Positions 19,812-29,609 are shown, counted from the stretch's first letter. The stretch: 64,000 nucleotides of DNA from Lepidostoma basale (GCA_022606425.2 JAHDVF020000989.1:496001-560000); one strand, 5' to 3'. Notes: generated by a model from the letters alone, not told the origin. Made by a program: numbers and translations.

Positions 19812-19975
19812 ACTAACTAACCATCACGCCGTCTCCCCGAAAGGGTAGGCAGAAAGAATGGACTGTCACACTTTTACTGATGCGGCACTCCATCCTTCTC
19901 TTTTCGCCCCGCGGGAGACGCGGTGTGATGGGTTGCGAACCTCATCGCCACCAATAGGCATCTCCCATCTCTCAT
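19812..19975 (-). mobile_element. Element B, 5'-truncated copy
   Basis: Minus strand: GCGATGAGGTTCGCAACCCA, TCACACCGCGTCTCCCGCGG, GGATGGAGTGCCGCATCAGT, then the CTACCCTTTCGGGGAG hairpin and a short TTAG tail at 19808-19822. It contains the B-box-like GGTTCGCAACCC. Confidence 0.75.
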
Positions 19976-20574
19976 CTAGACTTTTCTCTTTAGACATATT
20001 CGAAAAGGAAGAATTACATATACCTATAAAGAAAATATACTCGTATATAAAATATCATTTGGCAGTGTTCATATATTTCACTATTTAATTTTCAGATATC
20101 GTACGATTATCTAAATATTAAAAAATTAGAATGTATTAATAGGAATGAAGGGTAGAGCGGGAGAATATTTTCGTAATATAGAAATCATCTTCTTTTGTCT
20201 GCATTGTTAGCATTTTGTTACAATGAACGAATTTGTTGATTCAGCGGGAAGAGTCGAATAGCTTTTTGAAAAGCAAGTTACCCTTTTGATCTACGTACAA
20301 ACTCCTTCTCATTTATATGCTTACCGATCGTTCAAACTTGCGGAAGAATGGAACACTTTAACTTAGCCAAGTCGAGAACGTTATCTCTAATTTCTTATCC
20401 TTGTTTAATTAAAGTTTTAATAAATTCCATTTTGCAAGGAATATTCGTAAAATTAAATTGCTTTCAATTAGCTTTGGAGTCAACGGGATCAATTGGGCGC
20501 CTGGGGAATTATTAATGCATAAATAAGTTTTGTCGTGAAACATACGTTTTACTTGTACAATTTTTTTTGTATAC
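19976..20574. other. Intronic sequence without recognised features
   Basis: AT-rich, no coding stretch. Nothing repeated elsewhere in the window was recognised. Confidence 0.35.
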
Positions 20575-20840
20575 AACATATTTATATAAGGTTCCTACCA
20601 CCACCCGAGACTGTTAAAGGACGCAGAGACGCCCTTTCGTCAGTTTCTCTGCACTGTGTAGGCCTGTTCTTTGTCCATCCGGGACTTACGTTAATTTAAT
20701 TTAGCCTTTTCTTGTCATCAATCAAAAGGATGACAGACCACATTTAATCTATTCTTTTAACCTTATATATCTCCCGCGCGGCCTCACATCTCTTTATTAT
20801 TAAATAAAATCAGAAGTAAATATTATATAAAACACACCTT
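20575..20840 (-). mobile_element. R1-like LINE 3' end (untranslated part)
   Basis: Minus-strand order: AGAGATGTGAGGCCGCGCGG, GATTAAATGTGGTCTGTCAT, AAGTCCCGGATGGACAAAGA, GACGAAAGGGCGTCTCTGCG and a CAGTCTCGGGTGGTGGTAGG end. It is the uninterrupted counterpart of 2590-3570 and fixes the position of element B in that copy. Confidence 0.7.
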
Positions 20841-21114
20841 AAATTAGTTAAAAACACATGAAAATTATATAAAACACACATTAATACACAATACACAATA
20901 GGACAAATATATCAAAAAACTAAATTTTAACACAGGAAGAAGATAGTGTATGAGGGAGGCGGGAAAATGTTAAGTAAGCATGAATAAATTGGGATGGGAT
21001 GGATGGAGGACAGGTTTTAAAAAGAGCAGAAATGAATTAAAAAAAACCAGTTTATATAAAAGACACATTATAAACAGAAAAGTAGATCAGAACACACCCA
21101 CCAAGGGGAATATA

Positions 21115-21250
21115 CAATTGTATACAACAAGTCGGATAACCCCAATTACTGAATACAATTTATTTTTAGCAATTATATTGATTCTCATGACATGCTATAT
21201 ATAGCTTATCTATCGTGAATTCTACACCAGACCAAAGACACTTTTGCCGA
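21115..21250 (-). mobile_element. SINE-T fragment
   Basis: Shows the alternative 3' part (GTATACAACAAGTCGGATAA..CCAATTACTGAATACAATTT on the plus strand), ATTGATTCTCATGACATGCT and CTACACCAGACCAAAGACA. The tRNA-like head is missing. Confidence 0.6.
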
Positions 21251-21379
21251 CTTTCATCTTTCTTTTGTTATGTAGCTATTATCTTCCCATATTATTAATA
21301 TTAAAATTATTATTATTATTTTCCCACTTAATTAAAGACTTTTTGTACTTGGTATATAACCACTTTATTTGTGAGAACG

Positions 21380-21421
21380 AGGGCCTATCGGTTTCGCTCT
21401 ATGCGAGCTTCTTCAGGGCTT
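21380..21421 (-). ncRNA. Hammerhead ribozyme-like motif (GCTC stem family)
   Basis: Minus strand: AAGCC, CTGAAGA (21416-21410), stem II GCTCGCATAGAGC, GAAA, ACCGATA, then GGCCC. GCC before the core pairs with GGC after the predicted cleavage site, so stem I has at least 3 bp. A single change breaks the ACCGGT-type stem III. Confidence 0.6.
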
Positions 21422-21424
21422 TAC

Positions 21425-21553
21425 ACATACAGTATATTCATATTGATTCTCATGACATGTGATAGGTATCTAATCTAGCGTCATTTTATTTTAACATGAA
21501 TTCTACATCAGATCAACTACATTATGACAATCACCCTGCCATCGCCGAGAATC
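21425..21553 (-). mobile_element. SINE-T, left part, interrupted by a LINE
   Basis: Plus-strand phrases ATTCTCATGACATGTGATAG, GCGTCATTTTATTTTAACAT and CTACATCAGATCAACTACAT lead to CCCTGCCATCGCCGAGAATC. The SINE resumes at 22078 with GAGAATCGAACCCGGAATCT after a LINE insertion. Confidence 0.7.
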
Positions 21554-22077
21554 TCTACATGAGGGAATATGGTAGCTATCCGTGGCTCTATCCCACGGCA
21601 TTTCTTCTGGGAATGCTGGGAACCAATTCTTTACAGCTTCGAAGAGATGGACATCTAATAACCCATTTCTTCAGATTAATTTGGGGATACTTCGAGAACT
21701 CGGCCGTACTGGAGGATGTTGGTCTTTTTGTCCCCGATAGATATCTCCGACAGCGACAGCACAGATTGTTTTACCTACCGGCCGCCAGAACCAACCTGCC
21801 TCTGGTGACACCGGTGGGAAGAGCAATTAGTCTGCTGAACACGGTCTCCTCGGAGATCGACGTCTTTCATGTTAGTGAAAGTACGTTCAGGGGGCAAATA
21901 TTTGACTTTAGAAAGTATCTTGTCTTCCTAATGTCGAACCATCTCTAATGCGTTCCTGGTACTTTGTTGTAATATTTTTATGATATTTTACCTGTACTTA
22001 ATAGATGCCTTAAACATTTTCCCGTTTGTAATGTCTATTGAGTTAATAAACTGATTTGATTTGATTTGATTTGATTT
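21554..22077 (+). mobile_element. Jockey/CR1-like LINE 3' end with (GATTT)n tail
   Basis: Open frame to 21948 reads LGMLGTNSLQLRRDGHLITH, FFRLIWGYFENSAVLEDVGL, FVPDRYLRQRQHRLFYLPAA, RTNLPLVTPVGRAISLLNTV, STFRGQIFDFRKYLVFL. This is the typical non-LTR C-terminus (SLxxRRxxHxxxFLYKLxNG..L..xxxFxVP..xxR...F..P..RTN). A tail of (TTTGA)n lies at 22050-22077. Flanks repeat GAGAATC (21547-21553, 22078-22084). The insertion split a SINE, and the upstream ATG codons belong to the SINE, so this is not a host gene. Confidence 0.82.
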
Positions 22078-22142
22078 GAGAATCGAACCCGGAATCTTCG
22101 GTGTGGCAGTTGTAGCTTTTGCCACACTGCCACAAAGGTCGT
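22078..22142 (-). mobile_element. SINE-T, right part with tRNA-like head
   Basis: GAGAATCGAACCCGGAATCT followed by TGTGGCAGTTG and CCACACTGCCACAAAGG is the reverse complement of a tRNA-like B-box and acceptor region (GGTTCGATTC). It completes the SINE begun at 21425. Confidence 0.65.
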
Positions 22143-22840
22143 CTGCTTTCTGCTCGTATCCTTGTTCTGTTAATTCAATGCTTTACTTCGTGCATAAGTT
22201 CATACATAGCTTTAACTTGTGCATATACAGGTAAGTCAGATAGACGACAAACTTTTATGTCGTTCTCCCAATGATAAACGTGTAAAACCTTCGAAACATG
22301 TCTAGAAAAATAAACTCAAATGTGGAATAACAGGGTTTATTCATATGAAATTCGTCTAATGTAATTGCGGTTGGAATTAAGTTTTTATTACTAAACCACT
22401 CGTTTTTTTTTTACAAAAATAGAAGGAAAATTTAAAGAATTTACATAATATAAAAGTTGTCCAGTTCAAAAAAGAGGCGAACTCCGTTCGTAAGTTTACC
22501 TTATGTAACGCAAACAAGTCGAAACGCGCGAGCAGTGCTCGGGTTGGCGCGGTACGATACATGCGCCGCGCGCGAGCACTGCTCGTTCAAAAGCATTAAG
22601 TGGTTAATATATGTAGATAATACGAGTAAAAGCTTTCAGTATGTTTTAAATATTTAATTTCAGAAAAAAAAATTTGGCTGACTCGCTTTTGTTTCCATTT
22701 ACCCGATCTTACCCCAGAACTGTGTCGAAATTATAGGTTAAATATTCCGCGTAACCTTGATTGGGATCCGAATTATTCGCGATTTATTGAATTTTCTTAA
22801 TTGGAATTAGCATTCAACTAATCTATTTTTCTTTCCGCAG
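22143..22840 (+). other. End of the large intron
   Basis: Includes a partial hammerhead-like phrase at about 22290 (TTCGAAACATGTCTAGAAAA). A CpG-rich paired block lies at 22518-22590, where CGCGCGAGCAGTGCTCG and CGCGCGAGCACTGCTCG flank a GCGCGGTACG centre. The intron closes with CTTTCCGCAG at 22831-22840. Confidence 0.5.
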
Positions 22841-23801
22841 CTTGGACGAATCTCTGATGATAGACCGAAATCCGTCTCCGAGATTAGAAGAGATAAATTC
22901 CAACGAAACTACAGGAGGACAAGTTTCTCCTTGTTTGCCGTCTTCTGAATGCGATAAGATACCTTCTAACCACTTCAGCATAGATAAAACATTCTTCAGC
23001 GTGGAGAAGCCGTCATCTCCGCTACCACCTGAAAGCAATGGGACGGCTCAAACGCCAAAGAAAGAAGTGTTTCTTCCAAGAGTTATAAACGGAGAAAGAA
23101 AGAAACCAAAGACATTGGAAACTCCCAACAACTCACAAGATCAAAACGAAACTGTGATTCCTACCATCACGACACAATCTAGCGACGATCCACAAATTAC
23201 GTATGATCAGATATCGAAGGCAGAATTACCAATAACGAACATATTGCATCACAATAAGCTTCAAATAGGGGTAAATCAATTATCTCAGTACACTCTTGGG
23301 ACGCCTGTGTCAGCATCAGAAGTAGCAGCAGCTCTTCTTGGATCATCTACGTCCCTTGTGAGCAACAGGTACAAGGATATTACAAAATATAAGCGATCCT
23401 TGATGATGGAGAACCACGATTTGAGTACGCCTTACAACCACTACAGATGTTTGAGTCCTAGCGATTCAAATATCAATCAATTAAATCACGGGAAGCTGTT
23501 TGGAGAGTCGAGGCCGAACGCTGGGCGTTTGTTGAAACGCCAGTTTTCTCTTGACAGAGCAGATGATTCTGGTAACGCAGTGCCCGAGAGCAATCTGGCA
23601 TCGCAGAGCACCCCGCGGGTCCAGCCGCGACTCTGCAAGCAGAACTCCGCTGGTGCGGCTCCAGACCTTGAGCGGATTGAAGAGGTTCCACTCACTCTCA
23701 CATCGCCGAGAAACTACAAGAGGAGGTTAGAATCTACACCCACATTCCCCGGCAGCTCCAAAAGCATTAGTTCAGAATCTTTAGTTTCAGGACAAAAATA
23801 A
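22841..23801 (+). CDS. Receptor-type guanylate cyclase, C-terminal tail exon
   Basis: Follows the acceptor CTTTCCGCAG. The first base completes the Gly codon of the preceding exon and the frame continues LDESLMIDRNPSPRLEEINS for about 319 codons to a stop. The tail is hydrophilic and Ser/Thr/Pro-rich, with no membrane segment and no known domain that I can name. It contains basic/serine stretches such as LLKRQFSLDRADDS and RLCKQNSAGAAPDLERIEEV and ends SISSESLVSGQK. RQFSLD and KQNSAG resemble basophilic kinase or 14-3-3 sites, which is inference. A long cytoplasmic tail after the cyclase domain is known for insect receptors such as Gyc76C. The terminal QK is not a classical PDZ ligand. The exon is intact, has clearly coding codon use and is the longest credible host coding block in the window. 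Confidence 0.9.
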
Positions 23802-24044
23802 TTATCAATAGCTCTGTTTGTAAACGCAGATTTAGTGTACTCCGGAATAATGTGACAAACACGATCTTTCACGAATATTTTTTATTAATATTACATTTTA
23901 AAATTTTATAACTTTGTTATGACACAAATATTTATTTATTTAAAAAAAACAGCTATCAGCTTTCCCTTCTGTATTATTATTTTACAATGTTTACACTGAA
24001 GAAGAACGTCGTTATCCGATACACATATGTTGTGTATTATTCTT
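23802..24044 (+). other. Probable 3' untranslated region
   Basis: AT-rich sequence downstream of the cyclase stop. It contains a TATTTATTTATTTAAAA stretch at about 23930 resembling an AU-rich element. No canonical AATAAA was found before the LINE at 24045, so the polyadenylation site is not located. Confidence 0.4.
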
Positions 24045-24129
24045 CTTCTTCTTCCTCAGCCTATTCCCGTCCACTCCTGGACAAAAACCTCCTCCATTCG
24101 TTCCAATGTCACTCTGTCCTGTGCAGACT
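24045..24129 (-). mobile_element. LINE-C 3' end, part of an interrupted copy
   Basis: Minus-strand reading near 24110-24050 gives AQDRVTLERMEEVFVQEWTGIG followed by an (AAG)n tail. The copy is split by LINE-B, with CCTGTGCAGACT at 24118-24129 duplicated at 24345-24356. Confidence 0.75.
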
Positions 24130-24344
24130 TCTTCTTCTTTCCGTGTCCTGTCAGGTCTCCCCAACGTTGACTATCACCCTTGAGTAGGCTTCCCCGTCCT
24201 GGGCAGCTCGGAACAGCTCCCCCACGGTCCTCAGCCCCGTCCACTTTCGGATGTTCCTCAGCCAGGAAACCCGCCCTCTCCCAATACCTCGTCCCTCAAT
24301 CTTACCTTCCAAGATCAGATGTAATAGGGCGTACTTTGTACTCC
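24130..24344 (-). mobile_element. LINE-B 3' end inserted into LINE-C
   Basis: Minus-strand frame reads KYALLHLILEGKIEGRGIGR, GRVSWLRNIRKWTGLRTVGE, LFRAAQDGEAYSRVIVNVGE. It ends GACCTGACAGGACACGG and an AAGAAGAAG tail at 24130-24138. It is bounded by the 12-bp duplication CCTGTGCAGACT. Confidence 0.85.
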
Positions 24345-24475
24345 CCTGTGCAGACTGCATCCAGGTTATTCCGACGTGTCTGTTCAGATCATCCTTCCAA
24401 CGTAGTTGCGGTCGCCCTGCACTTCTCTTTGCCGTCCACGGTCTCCAAGTCAGCAGTATGTTGTGTATTAACAAA
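24345..24475 (-). mobile_element. LINE-C, remaining part of the interrupted copy
   Basis: Reads LLTWRPWTAKRSAGRPQLRW, KDDLNRHVGITWMQSAQ and then joins across the LINE-B insertion to the segment at 24045. Compare the uninterrupted order at 15105-15260. Confidence 0.8.
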
Positions 24476-24617
24476 GTGTTTCAATGTAATTCAAATAAAA
24501 AAGCAAAGCCGGGTATATATAAGAAGTAATTCTCATAGATGATGGAAAGAAGATCTCGCAAAGACCAGAATATGAACTTCAGCGTTTAAAATTTAAGCCA
24601 AACGTTTTGTCAAGTAA

Positions 24618-24656
24618 ATCTAGAATTCTAAATACCTTTTTGGCTTCATCGCTATT
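24618..24656 (-). ncRNA. Degenerate hammerhead-like motif
   Basis: Minus strand: GGTCTGATGAAATAGCGATG, then AAGCCAAAAAGGTATTTAGA. CTGATGA is intact, but the GAAA of the 3' core is CAAA/AAAA and stem II is unclear. Probably a dead relative. Confidence 0.35.
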
Positions 24657-25045
24657 TCATCAGACCGTTTTTAAAAATATATAAATAAATATATAAAAAG
24701 TGCGTCTCATAATTTTTGAATATTTGTCTACACTTTACGTTTTAAATTCAATTTTAAATAAATAGTTTCTTTCAATAGGGACACTCCATTTTAATCGATC
24801 GTGCAGAATGTCCATTTTGCACGGCCGCTATATGCTGTCAAAGTTCAAGCGTCCCTTTTGAAAAACCCTTTGACCACCAGAATACATCACTTGCAGTAAA
24901 GCCACGCGACCATTCGGCCGAAGTTATATTCCATACATAACGTCATTAAATTTCTTGAAACGAAATTGTGGCAATATCACTTAGGCAACGCTCTTAATCA
25001 AGAATTCTGTATAAAAGGAAACTTTATTTCTCCGAAACACTTTAT
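24657..25045. other. Unassigned sequence with a dispersed phrase
   Basis: CTTTCAATAGGGACACTCCA..TTTTAATCGATCGTGCAGAATG is similar to 58665-58710, so it belongs to a low-copy repeat of unknown type. No coding seen. Confidence 0.4.
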
Positions 25046-25049
25046 TTTT

Positions 25050-25505
25050 ACTCATTTATTAATCATTCATCATTCATTTCTCGGCACATCTCGGTGTGGG
25101 ACTTGGCCTCCTCCACAACGGTCCTCCACTGACTTCTGTTTCTGTCCATCACTCTCCGTTCCACAGCTCCTTCTATTTTCTCCCAATCTTCTTCAACACA
25201 ATCCGCCCATCTTTTCCTTGGCCTAAAAACTGCCAGCCTGCCTTCCTCTCTCTGCGTTATAGACCACTTCTCACTTCTCACAACCGTAGGTGACTACCGG
25301 TCTTATGATAGTCTTATATATTAAAAGTTTGGTATTCCTGCTGAGAAACTTAGAGCCCAGAAACTTCTTACACCCATGAAAAGATCTGTTTGCTGCTAAG
25401 AGGCGAATATTTAATTCTTCTGCCAATTTGTTCTTGGAATTGAGGTTCGAACCCAGATAGGTGAAATGCTGGACCTCTTCGTACATATGTTGTTCCATTT
25501 ATATG
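25050..25505 (-). mobile_element. LINE RT C-terminal fragment (distinct family)
   Basis: Minus-strand frames: EVQHFTYLGSNLNSKNKLAE, ELNIRLLAANRSFHGCKKFL, LLIYKTIIRPVVTYGCE (25498-25271), then EEGRLAVFRPRKRWADCVEE, DWEKIEGAVERRVMDRNRSQ, WRTVVEEAKSHTEM (25281-25063). FxYLGS, IRPVVTYG and the RKRWxD..R..WR modules identify the region after the RT catalytic box. One frameshift at 25275. Confidence 0.8.
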
Positions 25506-26339
25506 TTTTGAAGGGGATGTTACTTTATTTCAACTTCTATTTTTAAATCTACAATTCCATTTGAAATCAATCCATTTTTGGATACTGTTAAACGTGTGGT
25601 TCTAACAAGAAGCGTATTAAAAATGCGGTTGTCACATTATTCAGGGGTAGTTTTCTAAATTACGATATTTTTAGATACTTATTGCATCAACATATCGGCG
25701 ATTACAAGTACAAAATCTGTTGTCTTTATCAATTATTTATTTATATTAATAGTGTATGAAGTAACTGACTTCAAATATTATAAAAGGTTTAAAGCTTGAG
25801 ATAGAGACAGAGTGTTAGATCATTTTCCCTGCATACCGTATCTCTTGTTAAATATGTAGAATATGGTTTTATAAAATAGAATAAATATTTATTCAATATG
25901 AATGTTGTAATTTTTTTCAATAATGTAGAAATAATTTTTATGTTTATTAATTGTTTAATCACGTTCTATGTATGTAAATTTAAATATATTATATATAGTA
26001 TATATATTATGCGAGAAGGGATGTTGACAATCTAACTAACAATAACACGTTATAGTGTTAAAAATATTAAAATTAATATTATATACAGACATATAAAAAA
26101 ATATTTATGCATATTTTTTTTAACAGGGAGTTTTTCAACAACCGCTTAATTATTATTACTACGAAATGTTATTATTTGAATTTAGAAGAAGAATTCGAAA
26201 ATCTCTTTTTTTATCGAAAATAATAAATAAAAACTTTATAATGTGTATTTTGATTTAATCCACTTGAGTTTTAATAATATTAAATTCTTAACGTGGAGTT
26301 TTTTTTATCAGTTTTCAAGAAACAATAAAAATTTGATAG
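25506..26339. other. AT-rich sequence without recognised features
   Basis: Long A/T runs and short (TA) stretches, no coding frame or shared repeat identified. Confidence 0.35.
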
Positions 26340-26413
26340 TCCATTGTTACTCAAACATTATAAACTGTTAAATTAAAAAAACTTTGTTTTATGTATCACA
26401 ATTGTATTTTTAT

Positions 26414-26463
26414 TTTACGCGACAGCTGTTTCGTCAACTCATCTTGACATCATCAGGTGTTAC
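26414..26463 (-). ncRNA. Hammerhead ribozyme-like motif
   Basis: CTGATGA (26456-26450), stem II GTCAA/TTGAC, GAAA, palindromic CAGCTG, UC, then GCG. The core is canonical. Stem I shows pairing at alternating positions only (C-G, C-G, A-U). Confidence 0.62.
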
Positions 26464-26480
26464 AATAATATATCAAATGT

Positions 26481-26712
26481 CAAATTTTCGTGATTTTTCG
26501 AACCTTTATGTGTATTTGTTCCTATGTCAATTTGAATAATTTCTTTGCTATAATTTTGAAGTTCTTGCTGGAGTTGAGCTAACTTATACCTAACTTTTTG
26601 AGTTGAACTACCTAACTCAATCCAGCAAGATGTTCAAAATTATATCAAAGAAATTATTCAAATTGACATAGGAACAAATACACATAAAGGTTCGAAAAAT
26701 CACGAAAATTTG
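26481..26712. repeat. Long hairpin
   Basis: CAAATTTTCGTGATTTTTCG at the left and its reverse complement at the right bracket arms of about 95-100 bp around a short centre near 26592. The arms include CCTATGTCAATTTGAATAAT and CTTGCTGGAGTTGAG, related to 640-700 in element B, so element B carries a single arm of the same sequence. Confidence 0.7.
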
Positions 26713-26715
26713 AAA

Positions 26716-27060
26716 AAAATAACTAAACTAACTAACCAACTAACCATCACGCCGTCTCCCCGAAAGGGTGGGTAGAAATAATGGACTGCCATACTTTAAC
26801 CGATGCGGCACTCCATCCTTCTCTTTTCGCCCCGCGGGAGATGCGGTATGATGGGTTGCGAACCTCATCGCCACCAATAGGCATCTCCCGCGCACACTTC
26901 GATAGTCCAACACCCACAAAAATAAATCTAAAAGTAATCATATAAAATACAATGATATAAAATAAAATAACACAATAAAAATAATTTAACACAAAATGTT
27001 CATTTTAGATGGTGCACATATTGTCTATTTAATTCATGTTCCACGTATCCACCGTTTTTT
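26716..27060 (-). mobile_element. Element B, partial copy
   Basis: Minus strand: ACGGTGGATACGTGGAACAT, TTTTGTGTTAAATTATTTT, GTGGGTGTTGGACTATCGAA, GATGAGGTTCGCAACCCATC, GGATGGAGTGCCGCATCGGT, then the CACCCTTTCGGGGAG hairpin and TTAG tail at 26723-26742. It retains the B-box-like segment. Confidence 0.78.
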
Positions 27061-27270
27061 TTGATAATTGATAATTGATATATTATTGTAATATTTTGAT
27101 AATTGATATATTATTGTAAAATTTGATAATTGATATATTATAGTAATACTTGATGATGTCAACATAGGTTGACAAAACAGCCGTCACGTAAAATAAAAAT
27201 ACTGTGATACAAAAAATACAAAAAACTTATTTTTTTAATTGAACAGTTGATAATAAAAAATTGTATTAAA

Positions 27271-27744
27271 TTTGTCAATTTAAATAAATTAACCATTTTA
27301 TTTAAGTGAGAAGTGATTTTAATATTCAATCATACTAATTGCTTATTAATTGCCACATAACTATGAATACTACCTTTGATTCAGCGACACTTCTACATAT
27401 GTGTATTGTGTCTAATTCTATGCAGCAGTCTGTATAGAGGTTGGTCCGCCCCTATTTAGGGTAACGATCGATATACCAGGTGAATGTAGAATCTAACTGT
27501 ACTATACAATACAGTCACAAACCGAGGTGATTGGTCCAAATTGAGAACCTTTGTTGGAATATTATTCAATCATACTTGTTCCCGAAGGCTCTTTCTACTG
27601 GCCCATAAAATTTTGTAAGGGTGAAGGTTGAGGGTAATAATCCTAACAACTAAACATTTTAGGGTATTTTAGGATACTAAATTACGTTCTTATAACTTCC
27701 AGAAAACAAGCTTTTTCGCGATTCAATATCTATTCATAGATTAA
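27271..27744. other. Unassigned AT-rich sequence
   Basis: No coding or repeat match recognised in this stretch. Confidence 0.3.
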
Positions 27745-28246
27745 TTTTATCTCAATAGAGACGAAGATGCAAACTGGAAACTGAATATGGTGATCAAGGT
27801 GTTTACAGGACTTACGACCTGTCATTGTTTGGGTTAAGCGCACGCTTTATGTAATACAACATTCCCCATTCCACCCTTCTTATGACCAGCATGTCTGACA
27901 AATTTTTGGAAGTTGTATGTATGTTAATATCTAACACCACAATTCACATGTCAGTTTCAATTAACAGACCAGCGCCATCTATGAAGATTAGATTTAAGCA
28001 TTAAGCAGAAGATCTTTTTATAACGCAATGTGAAAGGCTACCGCCATTAACGCACTGCTAGATAACGCCTGGAAATGTCACTCCAATTTATATGTTAACT
28101 TGGACCAGTTTTTGTTTTTATACAACATTTTGAATGTATACAAATACTTGTAGACGAATACTAATCCTTGAATTGATAACCCGCAATGGATAAATAAAAT
28201 CCAGTATTCGTCTACAAGTATTTGTATACATTCAAAATGTTGTATA
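27745..28246 (+). repeat. Foldback family copy with terminal hairpin
   Basis: Family start TATCTCAATAGAGACGAAGA through GCCATCTATGAAGATTAG and GGCTACCGCCATTAACGCAC, then a terminal hairpin at 28119-28246 whose arms carry TATACAAATACTTGTAGACG and its inverse. It is the same layout as 4113-4746. Confidence 0.75.
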
Positions 28247-28505
28247 TCTTCTTCATAGTTTAGGTCGTATGACCTGTTTATGACGGTGAGTTGTCCTGGG
28301 ATGATGATGTACAGCCATCTCTCCATCTTTTTGGCTGCCTTCTTGATAATCTCTTGCTTCCTGGGTTTTCATCTTTAACAATTTTTGCAATTCTTGGATT
28401 CTCCATGCGGTTCACGTGGTCTCTCCAAAAACGCCTTCTGCTTCTTCCCCATTTTACTATGTCCTCAACACCACAGAAAAACCTATCGTTTCATTTATGA
28501 TCCGA
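28247..28505 (-). mobile_element. LINE RT C-terminal fragment
   Basis: Minus-strand broken reading gives GFSVV..VWGRRRFWRDHV-like and MENPRIAKIVK-type sequence followed by an HHPRT..end. It matches the general post-RT WxxH module but is too degraded to assign. Confidence 0.45.
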
Positions 28506-28539
28506 TCTGCAAGGGTTTTTATTTTATTTTTAATTGTTG

Positions 28540-28742
28540 AATTGCTCTTTACATCATGACAGCATGAGCCAAATCGATGTAAAGGGTATTATAGCTACCA
28601 AAGTGATTATCGTGACAAGTGATAGGTAGCTCATCTATCGCCATTATGTCACGTGAATTCTACACCAGACCATAGACAGTGTGACAATCACACTGCCTTC
28701 ACCGGGAATCGAACCCGGAACCTTCGGGGTGGCAGTCAATGC
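28540..28742 (-). mobile_element. SINE-T copy
   Basis: Plus-strand order: TGAATTGCTCTTTACATCAT, GACAGCATGAGCCAAATCGA, GATAGGTAGCTCATCTATCG, ACGTGAATTCTACACCAGAC, CACCGGGAATCGAACCCGGA. The last part is the inverse of the tRNA-type B box. This is one of the best preserved SINE copies. Confidence 0.78.
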
Positions 28743-28890
28743 ACCCTCCGGGGTGTTTTGCCTGCGATGGAGCATAGAGTTCGCATATCTACCACTCTAA
28801 GAAGGTTCTTAGTCCTATTGGTATCGGTTCTGACTTCTATTTCATACCTCGTGATAGGGCGGACGTATGCCTTGTTCTAATATCGACAAT
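28743..28890 (-). mobile_element. LINE-E RT fragment
   Basis: Minus strand reads NKAYVRPITRYEIEVRTDTN, RTKNLLRVVDMRTLCSIAGK, the LINE-E segment after the catalytic box. It abuts the SINE head. Confidence 0.7.
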
Positions 28891-28948
28891 AAATTCATTT
28901 TCTAGTCGATTTCCTAATATAGAAATCATTTAAACCATTATTTATCGT

Positions 28949-29492
28949 TTTTAAATTTTTAATTGTATCTCAATAGAGACGAAGAAACAAACTGGAAACT
29001 GAATATGGATGATCAAGGTGTTTACAGGACTTATGACCTGTCATTGGTTGGGTTAAGCGCACGCTTTATGTAATTACAACATTCCCCATTCCACCATTGT
29101 TATTATGATCATGTATGATACATTTTTGGAAGTTGTATATATACTCCAAATTCATACTTATCTTCACGTGGCAGTTCCAGTTAGCCATCTATGTAGATTT
29201 GATTGAACTAATTAATTTTTTAAGATTAATCTATACAATCCATCCACTAACGCCATCTATGAAGAATGATTGTTTAGCATTTAGCAAACTACTTTATTAA
29301 CACAATGAACTTCCAAAAATGTATCATACATGATCATAATAACAATGGTGGAATGGGGAATGTTGTAATTACATAAAGCGTGCGCTTAACCCAACCAATG
29401 ACAGGTCATAAGTCCTGTAAACACCTTGATCATCCATATTCAGTTTCCAGTTTGTTTCTTCGTCTCTATTGAGATACAATTAAAAATTTAAA
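28949..29492. repeat. Foldback element with 186-bp inverted arms
   Basis: The left arm 28949-29134 and right arm 29307-29492 are reverse complements over 186 bp with no mismatch that I could find by eye. The arms run from TTTAAATTTTTAATTGTATC to GATACATTTTTGGAAGTT, and the loop is 172 nt. Outside the right arm follow ACCCACAGGTGAAAATCCAG and GTATACAGATGTAAGTATAC, the outer family motif. Confidence 0.85.
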
Positions 29493-29609
29493 AATTAACC
29501 ACCCACAGGTGAAAATCCAGGATTCGTATACAGATGTAAGTATACATTTTCACAAACATTATTTATCGTCTTCAGAATGAAGTTTTAGTACCGTCTCTAA
29601 TGAATGGAA

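Larger units (their letters stand above)
26340..27270. mobile_element. Inverted-ended element with hammerhead-like motifs
   Basis: The left end (-) has CTGATGA, GTCAA..TTGAC stem II, GAAACAGCTGTCGCG at 26414-26463. The right end (+) at 27143-27192 has the decayed version TTGATGA..GACAAAACAGCCGTC. Outer flanks (TTTTTATTTTACGCG / CACGTAAAATAAAAATA) are inverted. Inside are a long hairpin (26481-26712) and an element B insertion. Confidence 0.65.

Noticed and set aside
21496..21948. 150-codon frame as a host gene
   Set aside because: It starts in a SINE and carries a non-LTR C-terminal pattern with a (GATTT)n tail and target duplication.
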